Positions 7,470-17,391 of a DNA stretch of 64,000 bases are shown piece after piece; the stretch's first letter is position 1, and each line of letters begins with the position of its first letter. The notes under the pieces are model-generated. The model was not told where the DNA came from and did no database searches. It saw only the letters and a program-made list of their open reading frames with translations. This stretch comes from Chlorobiota bacterium (GTDB taxonomy: Bacteria > Bacteroidota > Ignavibacteria > Kapaibacteriales > NICIL-2), in the NCBI GenBank assembly GCA_026415505.1, contig JAOAGY010000032.1, positions 398,215 through 462,214 on the forward strand, in the 5' to 3' direction. The translations under genes and the position numbers were made by a program.

Positions 7470-10400
7470 GGTACCACGACGAATTTTTGAACGACCGACT
7501 CGGTCCCATCGCTACTCAGGACACGATAGAGATAGACACCCGGCGGTAGCAGCGTTCCATCGCTCAATCGCGGTACCCAACGAACACCGCCGGTCGGATC
7601 ATCGCAAACCAAGCGCGCCAACTCCACTCCAGCAGTAGTTGTGACGACAACTGTTGCACCGAGCGGCACGTGCGCAAACCGCAATTCACTGTCTCGGTGT
7701 CGCGACCACGGCTGTGGGAATGCGCGCGTCGAATCGCTCGACATTGCTGCGTAGAACCATGCTACAGTTTTTCCATCGCCCCTGGTCATGAGCTTCCCCG
7801 TCATTGATCGGAATGTGCGTGGGAACGTCATCGTGTACACCAGTCCTCGCGCCTCGTAACGATACTCTGCATCGAGAATGAACCGAAGTACTCGGCGATC
7901 GGCTGTGGTTTCGATGGCAGCAACGCGACCGTATGGCTGTACATCGATATCCTCAGCATCAAGACTTGCCGGGTCAGGATCGTCATCGAATCGCACTGTG
8001 ATCGAATTGCTGCTTGTTTCGACCAATCCGACAGCGGCGAATTCGGCTACCGATTGTGTTGCCGACCGAACGACAAGCGGCACAGTCGAAGCGGGCGAAC
8101 GATTACCGAAAAGATCAGGCGTTCCTTCGTGCAATCGAATCGTGTAGAGTCCTTCAGAGAGCGGTTGCGATAGCCACACGAGCAGTCTGTTGCGACCGGA
8201 AGCAGCGGTGTATTCGACATTCCAAAGAGAGTCACCCTTTTCGACACTTACCGACGCTGGAGAGACACCGTTTGGCGGGAGATAGCCGCTCGACCACAAT
8301 CGCACAATCCGTTCGCCAGCATCGAGTGTATCGGCACGATCGAGTACGAGCGGTTCAGCACGGACAACCGTCACCGGGTCGCTCCAGTGCGAGCTATCCA
8401 GTTGCCGAATCGCTTGAACAGTTACGGTGCAGTATGTGCAGGGCGGTATTTGTGCTGTGCTCAATTCGACAGCGGTATCGGCAGTTTCAGCGACGATCGT
8501 GCCCTCGATCTTCACGCGGTACCGATCTGCGGCGTCGGGTGAGTACCATCGGCAGACGAGATGTGCATTGGGCTGCAGCATCGCCTCGACAATAACCGGT
8601 GCAGCAAGCCGAGCGGGTTCGAACTCGTAGAACCGTGTGCGCAAGGTATCGAATCCACAGGTCAAGGCAAGTTCAGCGCGACCATTCCCATCGAGATCGG
8701 CAATCAACGCTCCATTCGATAGCACAGAATCACGCACAGCAAGCAGTTCCAGTCCGCCGTTTCGCCAGGTGAAGACATAGGCGTACGGGAACAGCGTCAG
8801 AACGATCTCAGCGTTCCCATCGCCATCGAGATCGCCCACAGAAACGCCATTGTAATAGGGACGTCCGTAACGAACGCCCCAGAAGTAATCTTCCCAGATC
8901 GCTCGGTACCTATCCTGTGACACCGCTCGATACAGTGTAAAGTGCCACAGTGGTGGCTCGTATTCACCGATTGCATTGTATGCCGGAAACGCCGGCGCTC
9001 CTGCAAGTATTTCCGAGCGTCCATCGCCGTCGACATCGGCAGCAGCAACGAACTCTGTACCCGCACCCGCCATGAACGGTTGCGGAGGTGCGGAAAATTC
9101 GTGAACGAATCGCCCGTTCGACCATTGAGCAATTTCCAAATCGCCGTCACTGTCTGCGAACGCAATTTCGATATGCCCATCCTCATCGAAATCTCCGACG
9201 GCGCACAGCGGTGCAGAGATGGTGTTTATTGTGCGACCAGCTTGCGGCGGCGACGAAAACTCGATGCTGTCGAGCACACGGAATACGCCTCCTTGCATAC
9301 CAACCGCGACGAGTGCATCGCTGGCAGCCATCTGCGAACCATCGAGCGCCAACTTTGTCCTGCGTGTTCGGAAGCCGAGTATTTCTGGATATCCATCGCC
9401 GGTGATGTCAGCCAGCGCTGCTGCCCAGAATGTGTGCGTTGCTGTATCACCCCAGATGACGCTATCGAAGGGGACCGGCTCGAACCGATAGAGTCGCGTA
9501 TCACCAGCATCATATGTGAGCAGATCGGCTCGTCCATCCCGATTTGCATCGGCAGAGCCGCGCAGGAAAAGCGTCCGAGGCGATGATGCAACTGTACGGA
9601 AAGTATCGGCGCTGCGTTCGATAACCATGGCATGCTGTGGCATAGCCATCTCGGTTGCGACAATGCGACCGCCCCTGGCGAAGCTACCGCTCAGCAACAG
9701 CGGCACCGCGCTGTAGCCAGCGAGATTCCAATCCGCATTGGAACGCGCATAACCGTACAACGCGATCGAATCGAGCACCGTCGTTGTCGTATCGGCATCG
9801 TCCCGTGCAGCGATGCGCACGCGATAGATTCCCTCCGGAAGCATGGGAACGAGAACTGCATGCACTCGACGATACTGCCCATCGCCGCGGATATCAGCAA
9901 CGGGTGCTCCGCCGAGCTGTTCGACCGATACACCGATTTCGCAGGCGCGGCTGGTGCGAACGACGACCGCCAGCCGTCGTTGCCTACCGAGCCATACCAT
10001 GTGCGATGCTGCCGATTGAAACGATATCGAGTTGGACAAGCGGGATACGACCACAGCATCTTCGATTGTCTTGCCAGTACGCAAAGACACACGCAGACGA
10101 AGAGTAACTGCAGAATCATTTCCCGAGAACACATTTTCGAATCGTCGCCGGTACCCGATCGCCGCAACAGTAGATGAATCCAGAACGCGAACCGAATCGC
10201 TCCCGATGCACAGTAGCTGCCACCGTTCGAGCAACGGATGCACGGCATCGAGCGCGACAGTCGCTCCCATGCGATCCGATGCGACTACGCTGCGGTGCAG
10301 CGGTGAGCTAATTCGCACCATGCCGCCAAGAGCTGCAAGTTCACATGCTCTTCGTGCCGAGACGATTCCATGTCCCCTTTGTAACTGCCACGGTTGAGTT

Positions 10401-11701
10401 GCTGGCATCGCGCTCCCAGCCAGAATCGTGCGCACATTGTCAGCGGTCAGCGACGGATCGAGTGCGCACAGCAGCGCAGCGACACCGCTGACAAGAGGCG
10501 CCGCAAACGACGTCCCGCTGACTGTTTCGACATTGCCACCAGCTCCAGCAACGGGCACATTTTGCCCGGGTGCGAGCACCCAGAGTCGTTCACCGTAGCT
10601 ACTGAACAATGCGGGACGATTATCGGATGTAGCGGCACCGACACTAATGACACCTGGCTCGTCGCTGGGATAATGTGGCAACGACGATCCGCTATTACCC
10701 GACGAAGCGACAACGACAACGTCAAAAGCTCGTGCCAACTCGATCGCCGAGGCAACGAGTTTCGATCGCACAATGTCACCGAAACTGCAGTTGATCACGC
10801 GCGCACCATTGAGCACCGCATAAACGAGTGCAACAGCGATGTCATCTTCATCGCCGAACCCCGTCGCATCGAACGCTCGCAAGACCATCAACTTCGCATC
10901 GAACGCAATCCCAGTGAAACCGCTTCCTCCAGGCGGGGATGCTGCAATCAACGATGAAACAGATGTGCCGTGCCCATTGTCGTCGAACGGGAATGGATCG
11001 CGTTCGAGCCCTAATCCACGACCATTCGATGCTTGGTAAACAAAATTGTAACCGATGACGTCGTCGCTGTAGCCGTTGCCGTCATTGTCGAGACCGTCGA
11101 GATCGCCACTGACACTGTCGCGCTGCTCCCAGAACGGCCACGGATCGAAACGACCGTTGGCGTTGAGATCCTCGCCAGCATTGATCCACAACGATTGCCG
11201 AAGCAAGGGATGTCCCCAATCAATGCCGGTATCCACGACACCAACGACGACACCTTCTCCGGTGGATAGCTTCCACGCGCTCTGAGCTTCCAAGACATCG
11301 AGGTACCACTGCACTGGGAGCGGCTGGCGACTGTTTCTGCAATACATGTCACCATCGAGCTTGTAGCGAAGCGGTGTCCAGGCTCGGACAACCGTTGTAT
11401 CGAAACGCAACAAACGACGAAGGCTATCGGCATTATCGGTGTGCACGACAGCGAAAGATCGAAGTCGATCGAGGCATATATGCACTCGATTGTTATCTGC
11501 ACTGAACTGACGGGTGGATTTTTCACCGAGTCGCTGTTCGACAAGCGGCGCAGCCGTTCGGTACCGAGATACAAAGCGGAAGCAGTCCGCGCTCGTTCGG
11601 AACTCGACGACGAGCTTCTCACCCGCCGTAAGAGGCAGAGAAACGGCGATCCAGAACGCTGTATGGATCAACAGGCAGAGTACATCAGCACATCGTCGCA
11701 T
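7466..11701 (-). CDS. Secreted subtilisin-like (S8) protease with FG-GAP repeats and T9SS-like C-terminus
   Basis: 1411 residues. A signal peptide (to about residue 27, SLPLTAGE) leads to a prodomain-like region, then the S8 catalytic domain. The triad is visible: Asp in VVDTGIDWGHP (~156), His in NGHGTSVSS (~240), Ser in GTSFAAPLVSG (~395); the oxyanion Asn is in ASSGNSGSS. Beta-rich segments follow, then six FG-GAP/VCBS-like calcium-loop repeats between ~719 and ~1010 (for example DANRDGRADLL, DFDEDGHIEIAF, DLDGDGNAEIVL). Fibronectin-like and Big-domain-like segments come next. The last ~75 residues end in LPPGVYLYRVLSSDG and QKFVVVP, a T9SS type A/gliding-motility sorting domain. It is likely a large cell-surface or released protease. 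Confidence 0.88.
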   Translation of the reverse strand: MRRCADVLCLLIHTAFWIAVSLPLTAGEKLVVEFRTSADCFRFVSRYRTAAPLVEQRLGEKSTRQFSADNNRVHICLDRLRSFAVVHTDNADSLRRLLRFDTTVVRAWTPLRYKLDGDMYCRNSRQPLPVQWYLDVLEAQSAWKLSTGEGVVVGVVDTGIDWGHPLLRQSLWINAGEDLNANGRFDPWPFWEQRDSVSGDLDGLDNDGNGYSDDVIGYNFVYQASNGRGLGLERDPFPFDDNGHGTSVSSLIAASPPGGSGFTGIAFDAKLMVLRAFDATGFGDEDDIAVALVYAVLNGARVINCSFGDIVRSKLVASAIELARAFDVVVVASSGNSGSSLPHYPSDEPGVISVGAATSDNRPALFSSYGERLWVLAPGQNVPVAGAGGNVETVSGTSFAAPLVSGVAALLCALDPSLTADNVRTILAGSAMPATQPWQLQRGHGIVSARRACELAALGGMVRISSPLHRSVVASDRMGATVALDAVHPLLERWQLLCIGSDSVRVLDSSTVAAIGYRRRFENVFSGNDSAVTLRLRVSLRTGKTIEDAVVVSRLSNSISFQSAASHMVWLGRQRRLAVVVRTSRACEIGVSVEQLGGAPVADIRGDGQYRRVHAVLVPMLPEGIYRVRIAARDDADTTTTVLDSIALYGYARSNADWNLAGYSAVPLLLSGSFARGGRIVATEMAMPQHAMVIERSADTFRTVASSPRTLFLRGSADANRDGRADLLTYDAGDTRLYRFEPVPFDSVIWGDTATHTFWAAALADITGDGYPEILGFRTRRTKLALDGSQMAASDALVAVGMQGGVFRVLDSIEFSSPPQAGRTINTISAPLCAVGDFDEDGHIEIAFADSDGDLEIAQWSNGRFVHEFSAPPQPFMAGAGTEFVAAADVDGDGRSEILAGAPAFPAYNAIGEYEPPLWHFTLYRAVSQDRYRAIWEDYFWGVRYGRPYYNGVSVGDLDGDGNAEIVLTLFPYAYVFTWRNGGLELLAVRDSVLSNGALIADLDGNGRAELALTCGFDTLRTRFYEFEPARLAAPVIVEAMLQPNAHLVCRWYSPDAADRYRVKIEGTIVAETADTAVELSTAQIPPCTYCTVTVQAIRQLDSSHWSDPVTVVRAEPLVLDRADTLDAGERIVRLWSSGYLPPNGVSPASVSVEKGDSLWNVEYTAASGRNRLLVWLSQPLSEGLYTIRLHEGTPDLFGNRSPASTVPLVVRSATQSVAEFAAVGLVETSSNSITVRFDDDPDPASLDAEDIDVQPYGRVAAIETTADRRVLRFILDAEYRYEARGLVYTMTFPRTFRSMTGKLMTRGDGKTVAWFYAAMSSDSTRAFPQPWSRHRDSELRFAHVPLGATVVVTTTAGVELARLVCDDPTGGVRWVPRLSDGTLLPPGVYLYRVLSSDGTESVVQKFVVVP

Positions 11702-11827
11702 ATTTCGAAACTACCGAATTATTCACCAACGCACCGTGCCTGAGCGCAGCATCGGACGATCGGGAGTGAAACTATTTGCCTGCGACGTTCGTTTTAGCGC
11801 TCGGTTTTCGTCGCACCTTTTTCAGCT

Positions 11828-13144
11828 ATGCAACGTACTCGCCTTGTTGGATTTGTCCTTGCGATTGTCTCACCATTTGCAGTTGCACAAACCACACTCG
11901 AACTGACGCTCGACGACGCAGAACGCCGCGCCATCGAAACGAGCAAGCTTCTTCGCTCCAGCCACGCGCGCGTTCAGCAAGCGCAACTTCGTACCGACGA
12001 AATTTCGACGTCGAAACTTCCGAGTCTCTCACTGCAGGGCGGCTACACTCACCTGTCGCCTGTTCCAGCGCTTCAATTCGCCTTGCCAGGTATGCAGCAG
12101 CAGGTCACGCTTCTGCCGGTGATACTCGACCAAACACAGATTCGGCTTCAGCTTCAGCAAATTCTGTACGCAGGTGGTCGCATTACCGCAAGTCAGGATG
12201 CAGCATCGCTGCAGGCGCAAGCATCCGAAGAGGACTACCGGAGCGACGAGTTGAAGGTACGATTCGCGATTCGAGCCGCCTATTGGAATTTGTACAAGCT
12301 CCGAGCAACCCAGCAGGCATTGCAGCAGACGCTTCGCCAACTCGAAGCACGGGTCCGAGATGCTGAAAACCTTCAAAAAGCTGGATTGGCGATGAGCAAC
12401 GACGTTCTCAAGCTGCGGGTCCAACTCGCCAATACACGCGCACAGTCTCTGGACCTCGAAGCACAAGAACAAGCACTCGCCGTCCAGTTGAACAACTCGA
12501 TCGGCGTGCCGCTTTCAACACGCATTGTGCTCAAGACGGAACCGACGGTCGAAGACACCACAGTTACCGACCTCGATCGGCTCGTCGCTGACGCTGTCCA
12601 AACTCGTCCCGATGTGAACGCGAGCAGTATGCGAGTTCGATCGGCAGAAGCATCTATCGCTGCCGCAAATGCCGCATGGTTACCGACGATTGCGTTCAAT
12701 GCCAGCTACCTCTACGCCAATCCGAATCAGCGGATACTGCCAAACCGCAGACAATTCGATGGAACATGGGATGTCGGCATCAGCATGAGTTGGAATCTCT
12801 GGAATTGGCTCCAACCGCAGTACCAAGTCGGGCAAGCTCGCGCACAGTACGAACAAGCTCGCGCGACGACCGAATTGCTCCAAGACAACGTCGCGGTCGA
12901 AGTAACACAGAACTACGTCGCCCTCCGTCCCGCTCGCGAGCGCATCAGTGTCGCGCACGAAGCACTCGTCCAAGCTGAAGAAAATTACACGCTCGTCGCG
13001 AATCGCTTTGCGTCCGGTCTCGCCACAAGTACCGATGTACTCGAAGCCGAATCGCTGCTGTTGCAGGCACGAACGAACGAAATCAGTGCGCGTGCCGACT
13101 ACATGCTCGCCAAAGCTCGATTGCTCAATTCCCTCGGCAAGTAA
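11828..13144 (+). CDS. TolC-family outer-membrane efflux protein
   Basis: 438 residues with a signal peptide ending at AVAQ (about residue 21). It has the two-fold repeated TolC architecture: long coiled helices rich in Ala/Gln/Glu (residues ~30-60, 130-215, 240-270, 330-438) separated by strand pairs such as LSLQGGYTHLSP and IAFNASYLYANP. It forms the outer-membrane channel of a tripartite pump. The membrane-fusion and RND genes follow at 21 bases and with a 4-base overlap, so the three form one operon. A 126-base intergenic region separates it from the divergent subtilase; no confident promoter motif is visible there. Confidence 0.92.
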   Translation: MQRTRLVGFVLAIVSPFAVAQTTLELTLDDAERRAIETSKLLRSSHARVQQAQLRTDEISTSKLPSLSLQGGYTHLSPVPALQFALPGMQQQVTLLPVILDQTQIRLQLQQILYAGGRITASQDAASLQAQASEEDYRSDELKVRFAIRAAYWNLYKLRATQQALQQTLRQLEARVRDAENLQKAGLAMSNDVLKLRVQLANTRAQSLDLEAQEQALAVQLNNSIGVPLSTRIVLKTEPTVEDTTVTDLDRLVADAVQTRPDVNASSMRVRSAEASIAAANAAWLPTIAFNASYLYANPNQRILPNRRQFDGTWDVGISMSWNLWNWLQPQYQVGQARAQYEQARATTELLQDNVAVEVTQNYVALRPARERISVAHEALVQAEENYTLVANRFASGLATSTDVLEAESLLLQARTNEISARADYMLAKARLLNSLGK

Positions 13145-13165
13145 CAACTCTTCGTACATCTCACC

Positions 13166-14236
13166 ATGAAACACTGGAAGCTGATCGTTGCCACAGTCGT
13201 TCTTACAGGAGCTGTCATCGCCGTTCTCGCCCACAACAAACGCACGATAGAAGAACGGCGCAGCGAGAATGTCCTCCAGACCATCATTCCTGTTGTTGTC
13301 GAACCAGTACGTTGGGATACGATCGAAAATCAGCTCGAACTCGTCGGGACGATCACCCCGAACAACGCTGTGCAAGTTGCTTCGGAAGCCAATGGGCGCA
13401 TCGTCGCGTGCAATATCGAGCTCGGCAGATCGGTGCGACAGGGCGATGTGCTCTATGTACTCGATGATGAGTTGCGTCGAGCACAATTGCTTACTGCAAA
13501 AGCAAACTACGAAAAAGCCAAAAGCGACTCGGCGCGGTACTGGTTCCTCAAGCAAAAAGAATCCGTCACCGATGCACAATGGGAACAGGTTCTGCTTCAG
13601 TATCGCTTGGCTGAAGCTCAGTTGATCCAAGCACGACGAGCACTCGAGGATACGCGCATCAAAGCGCCAATCAACGGCGTCGTCACCGCTAAACGCGCAG
13701 ATGTCGGCACGATGGTCAATCCCGGCACGATCGTCTGCGATTTAGTGGACGCAACGAAGCTGAAAGTCATGCTCGACGTCGCCGAGAAAGATGTCTTTTC
13801 GCTCGCGATCGGCGGCGAGGTCGAAATCCGAAGCGACATACTGCCAGGCAAAGTCTATCACGGACGCATCACCGCAATTGCCCCCAAAGCATCCGAAGCA
13901 CATACGTTCCCGGTCGAAATCACCATCGCCCCACCCTATGGCGAATTGAAGTCAGGAATGTTTGTTCGAGTTCGTTTTCTCAAGCTCGCTCCGATCGCCG
14001 GATGGGTAATTCCGCGCGATGCAATTGTCGGCAGCCTGCAAAATGCACGTGTATTCGTTGTGGATACGACAGCGAAAACAGCCCATGAACGCACGATCCG
14101 TTGCGGTATCGAGCGAAATGGCTACGTCATCGTTCTCGACGGTCTTTCGCCCGGAGAGCAAGTCGTCGTCACCGGCACCAACGTCCTCACCGATGGAGCG
14201 ACAGTTGTCATCAACACTGCGAGGAATACACGATGA
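13166..14236 (+). CDS. RND efflux membrane-fusion (periplasmic adaptor) protein
   Basis: 356 residues. An N-terminal hydrophobic anchor (residues 5-23) precedes the adaptor. The half lipoyl motifs lie near VASEANGRIV with LGRSVRQGDVLYVLD, and IKAPINGVVTAKRADVGTMVNPGT completes the lipoyl domain after a short helical hairpin rich in Lys, Ala and Gln (about 105-165). A beta-barrel domain with LDVAEKDVFSLAIGG and a membrane-proximal domain ending in LSPGEQVVVTG follow. It links the inner-membrane RND pump to TolC. The stop overlaps the RND start (ATGA). Confidence 0.92.
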   Translation: MKHWKLIVATVVLTGAVIAVLAHNKRTIEERRSENVLQTIIPVVVEPVRWDTIENQLELVGTITPNNAVQVASEANGRIVACNIELGRSVRQGDVLYVLDDELRRAQLLTAKANYEKAKSDSARYWFLKQKESVTDAQWEQVLLQYRLAEAQLIQARRALEDTRIKAPINGVVTAKRADVGTMVNPGTIVCDLVDATKLKVMLDVAEKDVFSLAIGGEVEIRSDILPGKVYHGRITAIAPKASEAHTFPVEITIAPPYGELKSGMFVRVRFLKLAPIAGWVIPRDAIVGSLQNARVFVVDTTAKTAHERTIRCGIERNGYVIVLDGLSPGEQVVVTGTNVLTDGATVVINTARNTR

Positions 14237-17200
14237 CGATTACCGAACTCTCGATCAAGCGCCCCTCGCTTGTCGTCGTTTTCTTCACGATCTTGCTCCT
14301 TTTGGGTGCCTATAGCTACACGACGCTCCAGTACGAGCTATTGCCGAAGATGAACATTCCCTTCGTAACAGTCATCACGGCATATCCCGGTGCATCCCCC
14401 GAAGAAATCGAGGCGACTGTGACCAAACCGATCGAAGATGCTGTGTCGGGTGTGGACAAAATTTCCAGCATCACCGCGACATCTCAAGAAGGAGTTTCGA
14501 TCGTTTCGATCGAGTTCGATCAGAGCGCGAAAATCGAGTTCGCCGTCCAAGACGTCCAACGGAAAGTCAGCGCAATCAAAGCCAAATTACCGAGCGGCGT
14601 CAAGGACCCGGTCATCAACAAAATTGCATTCGACGAAATACCCGTGTTGCGGATGGGAGCGACATCGTCGCTGCCTCCGCGTGACTTTTATCAATTCGTC
14701 CTCGACAATATCAAACCGAAGCTGAGTCGCGTACCTGGTGTCGCTGACGTTGTCTTGTTAGGTGGCGAGCAGCGGGAAATTCACGTCACGTTGGACCCTG
14801 CCAAACTCCGCACCTACAATATCTCGCTCACACAAGTTCAACAAGCCATTGCCGCAGCCAATCTCGATTTCCCGACCGGCAAAGTCGAGAACGACCAGAC
14901 GCAATACATCGTCCGCCTCAGCGGCAAATTCGCCGATCTCGATCAGATTCGACAGCTTGTCGTTGCACGAACACCAAGGGGGCAAGAAATTCGCGTCGGC
15001 GATCTTGCCGAAGTCCGCGAAGCAAGCGCCGAACGGACGACGCTGTATCGCATCAACGGGAAGCCATCGCTTGGGATTTACGTCCAGAAGCAATCGGAAG
15101 CCAATACGGTCGATGTCTCGCGGGCAGTTCGTGCCGAGGTCGCAAAGCTCGAAAAGCAATTCGCCTACATAGGGCTTTCGATTACGATCGCCCAAGACGC
15201 ATCGAGTTTCACGCTCGACGCAGTCCATGCAGTGCAATTCGATTTGGGCTTGGCAGTGCTCATCGTCGCTGCGGTCATGTTGCTGTTTCTCCACAGCATC
15301 CGCAATTCGCTCATCGTCATGCTCGCAATCCCGACGTCGCTGATTACAACCTTTATCGGGATGCTCGCATTCGGGCTGACGTTGAATTTGATGACACTGC
15401 TGGGGATGTCGCTCGTAATCGGAATCCTTGTCGATGACTCGATCGTCGTTTTGGAGAACATCTACAAGCATCTCGAACACGGCGAGGACCGCTTCACAGC
15501 TTCGATCAGGGGACGCAATGAAATCGGCTTCGCCGCACTGGCAATCACATTAGTGGACGTCGCAGTCTTTTTGCCTCTTTCACTCACGAGCGGAATCGTC
15601 GGCAACATTTTGCGCGAGTTCGCGCTCGTCGTTGTGACCTCGACGCTTCTCTCTCTGCTGGTTTCGTTCACACTGACACCGATGCTCGCATCTCGATTCG
15701 CGCGATTGGAACGTTTGTCGCCGGCAACCCTGCTGGGGCGTATTGCGATCGCGTTCGAGCAATGGTTCGGTAGCGTCACCCAGCGATATGCATCGGCGCT
15801 GAAATGGACACTACGACACCGATGGGTGCCTCTTGTAGCAACAGGTGCGTCATTTTTAGTCGTGCCGATATTTTTTGCCAACGGACTGATCGGTTTCGAG
15901 TTCTTCACACAAGCCGATCGCGGTGAGTTCGCTGTGACGGTCGAGTTTCCGCCGAGCTATTCGCTCCAACAAACCGACATGCAGGCACGCCGAATCGAAA
16001 AGTTGTTGTTTTCGATTCCAGAAGTCGAGCGAGTCATCAGCGGCGTCGGTGTATCGAACGAAGGCGTCATCGGACAAAACTCGAACAACGTCGTTGAGTT
16101 CAACGTCACGCTCGTCCCGAAGAACCGTCGAACTCGCTCGACAGACGAGATCGGCAACATCATCAAGCGCGAGTTGTTTACCATACCTGGCGTCAAAGCA
16201 CGCGTCAATCCAGTCGGCATTTTCGGGACAGCGAACATGACGCCGGTGCAAATCGTCGTCAGCGGCAGCGACCGCCCCACAGTTGACTCCGCCGCGCAGA
16301 TCGTCGCTTCTACGCTTCGTCGAATCCAAGGTGCAACCGATATCCGGCTCAGCAGCGAGGCAGGCAAACCTGAAGTCCTCGTCCAAGTAGATCGAAACAA
16401 ACTCGCTCAATTTGGTTTGACGATTGCCGAGGTCGGTTCGACGCTCAATATCGCGCTGCAAGGCAACGACGACATCAAGTATCGGTACCGCGGGAACGAA
16501 TATCCGATTCGAGTTTGGCTCGACGAAGCAGCGCGCACGAATCCCGATGTGATTACACACTTGACCGTATCGAATCGTTCCGGACAACAAATCGAAATCG
16601 GACAGTTCGCCACCGTCACACTCGGTACAGGACCGACCAAACTCCAACGACGCGATCGGAATCCCGCAGTGATCGTCTATGCGCAGACCTACGGTAAATC
16701 CAGTGGAAGCATCGCTGCCGAATTCGATCGTCTCATCGCCGGTAAACTGCCCATCGGTGTTCGATACGAGTACGCGGGCGACGTCAAGAACCAACGGCAG
16801 GGCTTCGGCGATCTCGGTATCGCGATGCTGGGCGCGATCATCTTTGTGTACCTCATCATGGTCGCGCTTTACGATTCGTACTTCTATCCGTTCGTGAACT
16901 TGTTTTCCATTCCCGGTGCTGTCTTCGGTGCATTCTTGGGATTGGCACTCTCGATGAAGAACCTCTCGATCATCGCGATGCTGGGACTCATCATGCTCAT
17001 CGGCTTGGTGACCAAGAACGCGATTCTCTTGGTAGATCGAACGATAGCGAATATCAAAGAGCGCGGGTTGCCGCTTCACGATGCATTGGTCGAAGCAGGA
17101 CAATCGCGTCTCCGCCCCATCGTGATGACCACCGTCGCCATGATCGTCGGAATGCTCCCGATAGCACTCAGTCGCAGTTCGGGCAGCGAGTGGAAGACCG

Positions 17201-17391
17201 GTTTAGCCTGGGCGCTTATCGGTGGATTGAGCAGCTCGATGTTCTTGACTCTGTTTTTGGTCCCATCTGTGTTCTCTTACCTGACGCAACTGTTCTCTCG
17301 CTTCCGTCGTCACAAACCGGAGCAATCATCCCTTGTGAATGGAATCGGCGGACACGCGAAGGAAGTTGCTACAACCGATGCACAACATTGA
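14233..17391 (+). CDS. RND (HAE1/AcrB-like) multidrug efflux transporter
   Basis: 1052 residues from the ATG overlapping the adaptor's stop; an upstream extension of the frame lies inside the adaptor gene and is not used. The N-terminus ITELSIKRPSLV, periplasmic AYPGASPEEIE and the repeated 12-helix layout are typical of HAE1 pumps. The proton-relay Asp pair is present in LVDDSIVVLEN (about D401/D402), as is the relay Lys in GLVTKNAILL (about K928). It exports amphiphilic compounds by proton antiport with its two partners. Its 3' end overlaps a convergent gene by 23 bases. The substrate is unknown. Confidence 0.93.
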   Translation: MTITELSIKRPSLVVVFFTILLLLGAYSYTTLQYELLPKMNIPFVTVITAYPGASPEEIEATVTKPIEDAVSGVDKISSITATSQEGVSIVSIEFDQSAKIEFAVQDVQRKVSAIKAKLPSGVKDPVINKIAFDEIPVLRMGATSSLPPRDFYQFVLDNIKPKLSRVPGVADVVLLGGEQREIHVTLDPAKLRTYNISLTQVQQAIAAANLDFPTGKVENDQTQYIVRLSGKFADLDQIRQLVVARTPRGQEIRVGDLAEVREASAERTTLYRINGKPSLGIYVQKQSEANTVDVSRAVRAEVAKLEKQFAYIGLSITIAQDASSFTLDAVHAVQFDLGLAVLIVAAVMLLFLHSIRNSLIVMLAIPTSLITTFIGMLAFGLTLNLMTLLGMSLVIGILVDDSIVVLENIYKHLEHGEDRFTASIRGRNEIGFAALAITLVDVAVFLPLSLTSGIVGNILREFALVVVTSTLLSLLVSFTLTPMLASRFARLERLSPATLLGRIAIAFEQWFGSVTQRYASALKWTLRHRWVPLVATGASFLVVPIFFANGLIGFEFFTQADRGEFAVTVEFPPSYSLQQTDMQARRIEKLLFSIPEVERVISGVGVSNEGVIGQNSNNVVEFNVTLVPKNRRTRSTDEIGNIIKRELFTIPGVKARVNPVGIFGTANMTPVQIVVSGSDRPTVDSAAQIVASTLRRIQGATDIRLSSEAGKPEVLVQVDRNKLAQFGLTIAEVGSTLNIALQGNDDIKYRYRGNEYPIRVWLDEAARTNPDVITHLTVSNRSGQQIEIGQFATVTLGTGPTKLQRRDRNPAVIVYAQTYGKSSGSIAAEFDRLIAGKLPIGVRYEYAGDVKNQRQGFGDLGIAMLGAIIFVYLIMVALYDSYFYPFVNLFSIPGAVFGAFLGLALSMKNLSIIAMLGLIMLIGLVTKNAILLVDRTIANIKERGLPLHDALVEAGQSRLRPIVMTTVAMIVGMLPIALSRSSGSEWKTGLAWALIGGLSSSMFLTLFLVPSVFSYLTQLFSRFRRHKPEQSSLVNGIGGHAKEVATTDAQH

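Noticed and set aside
15856..17103. 415-codon minus-strand frame
   Set aside because: Antisense to the RND transporter; Arg/Asp/Cys-rich and motif-free.
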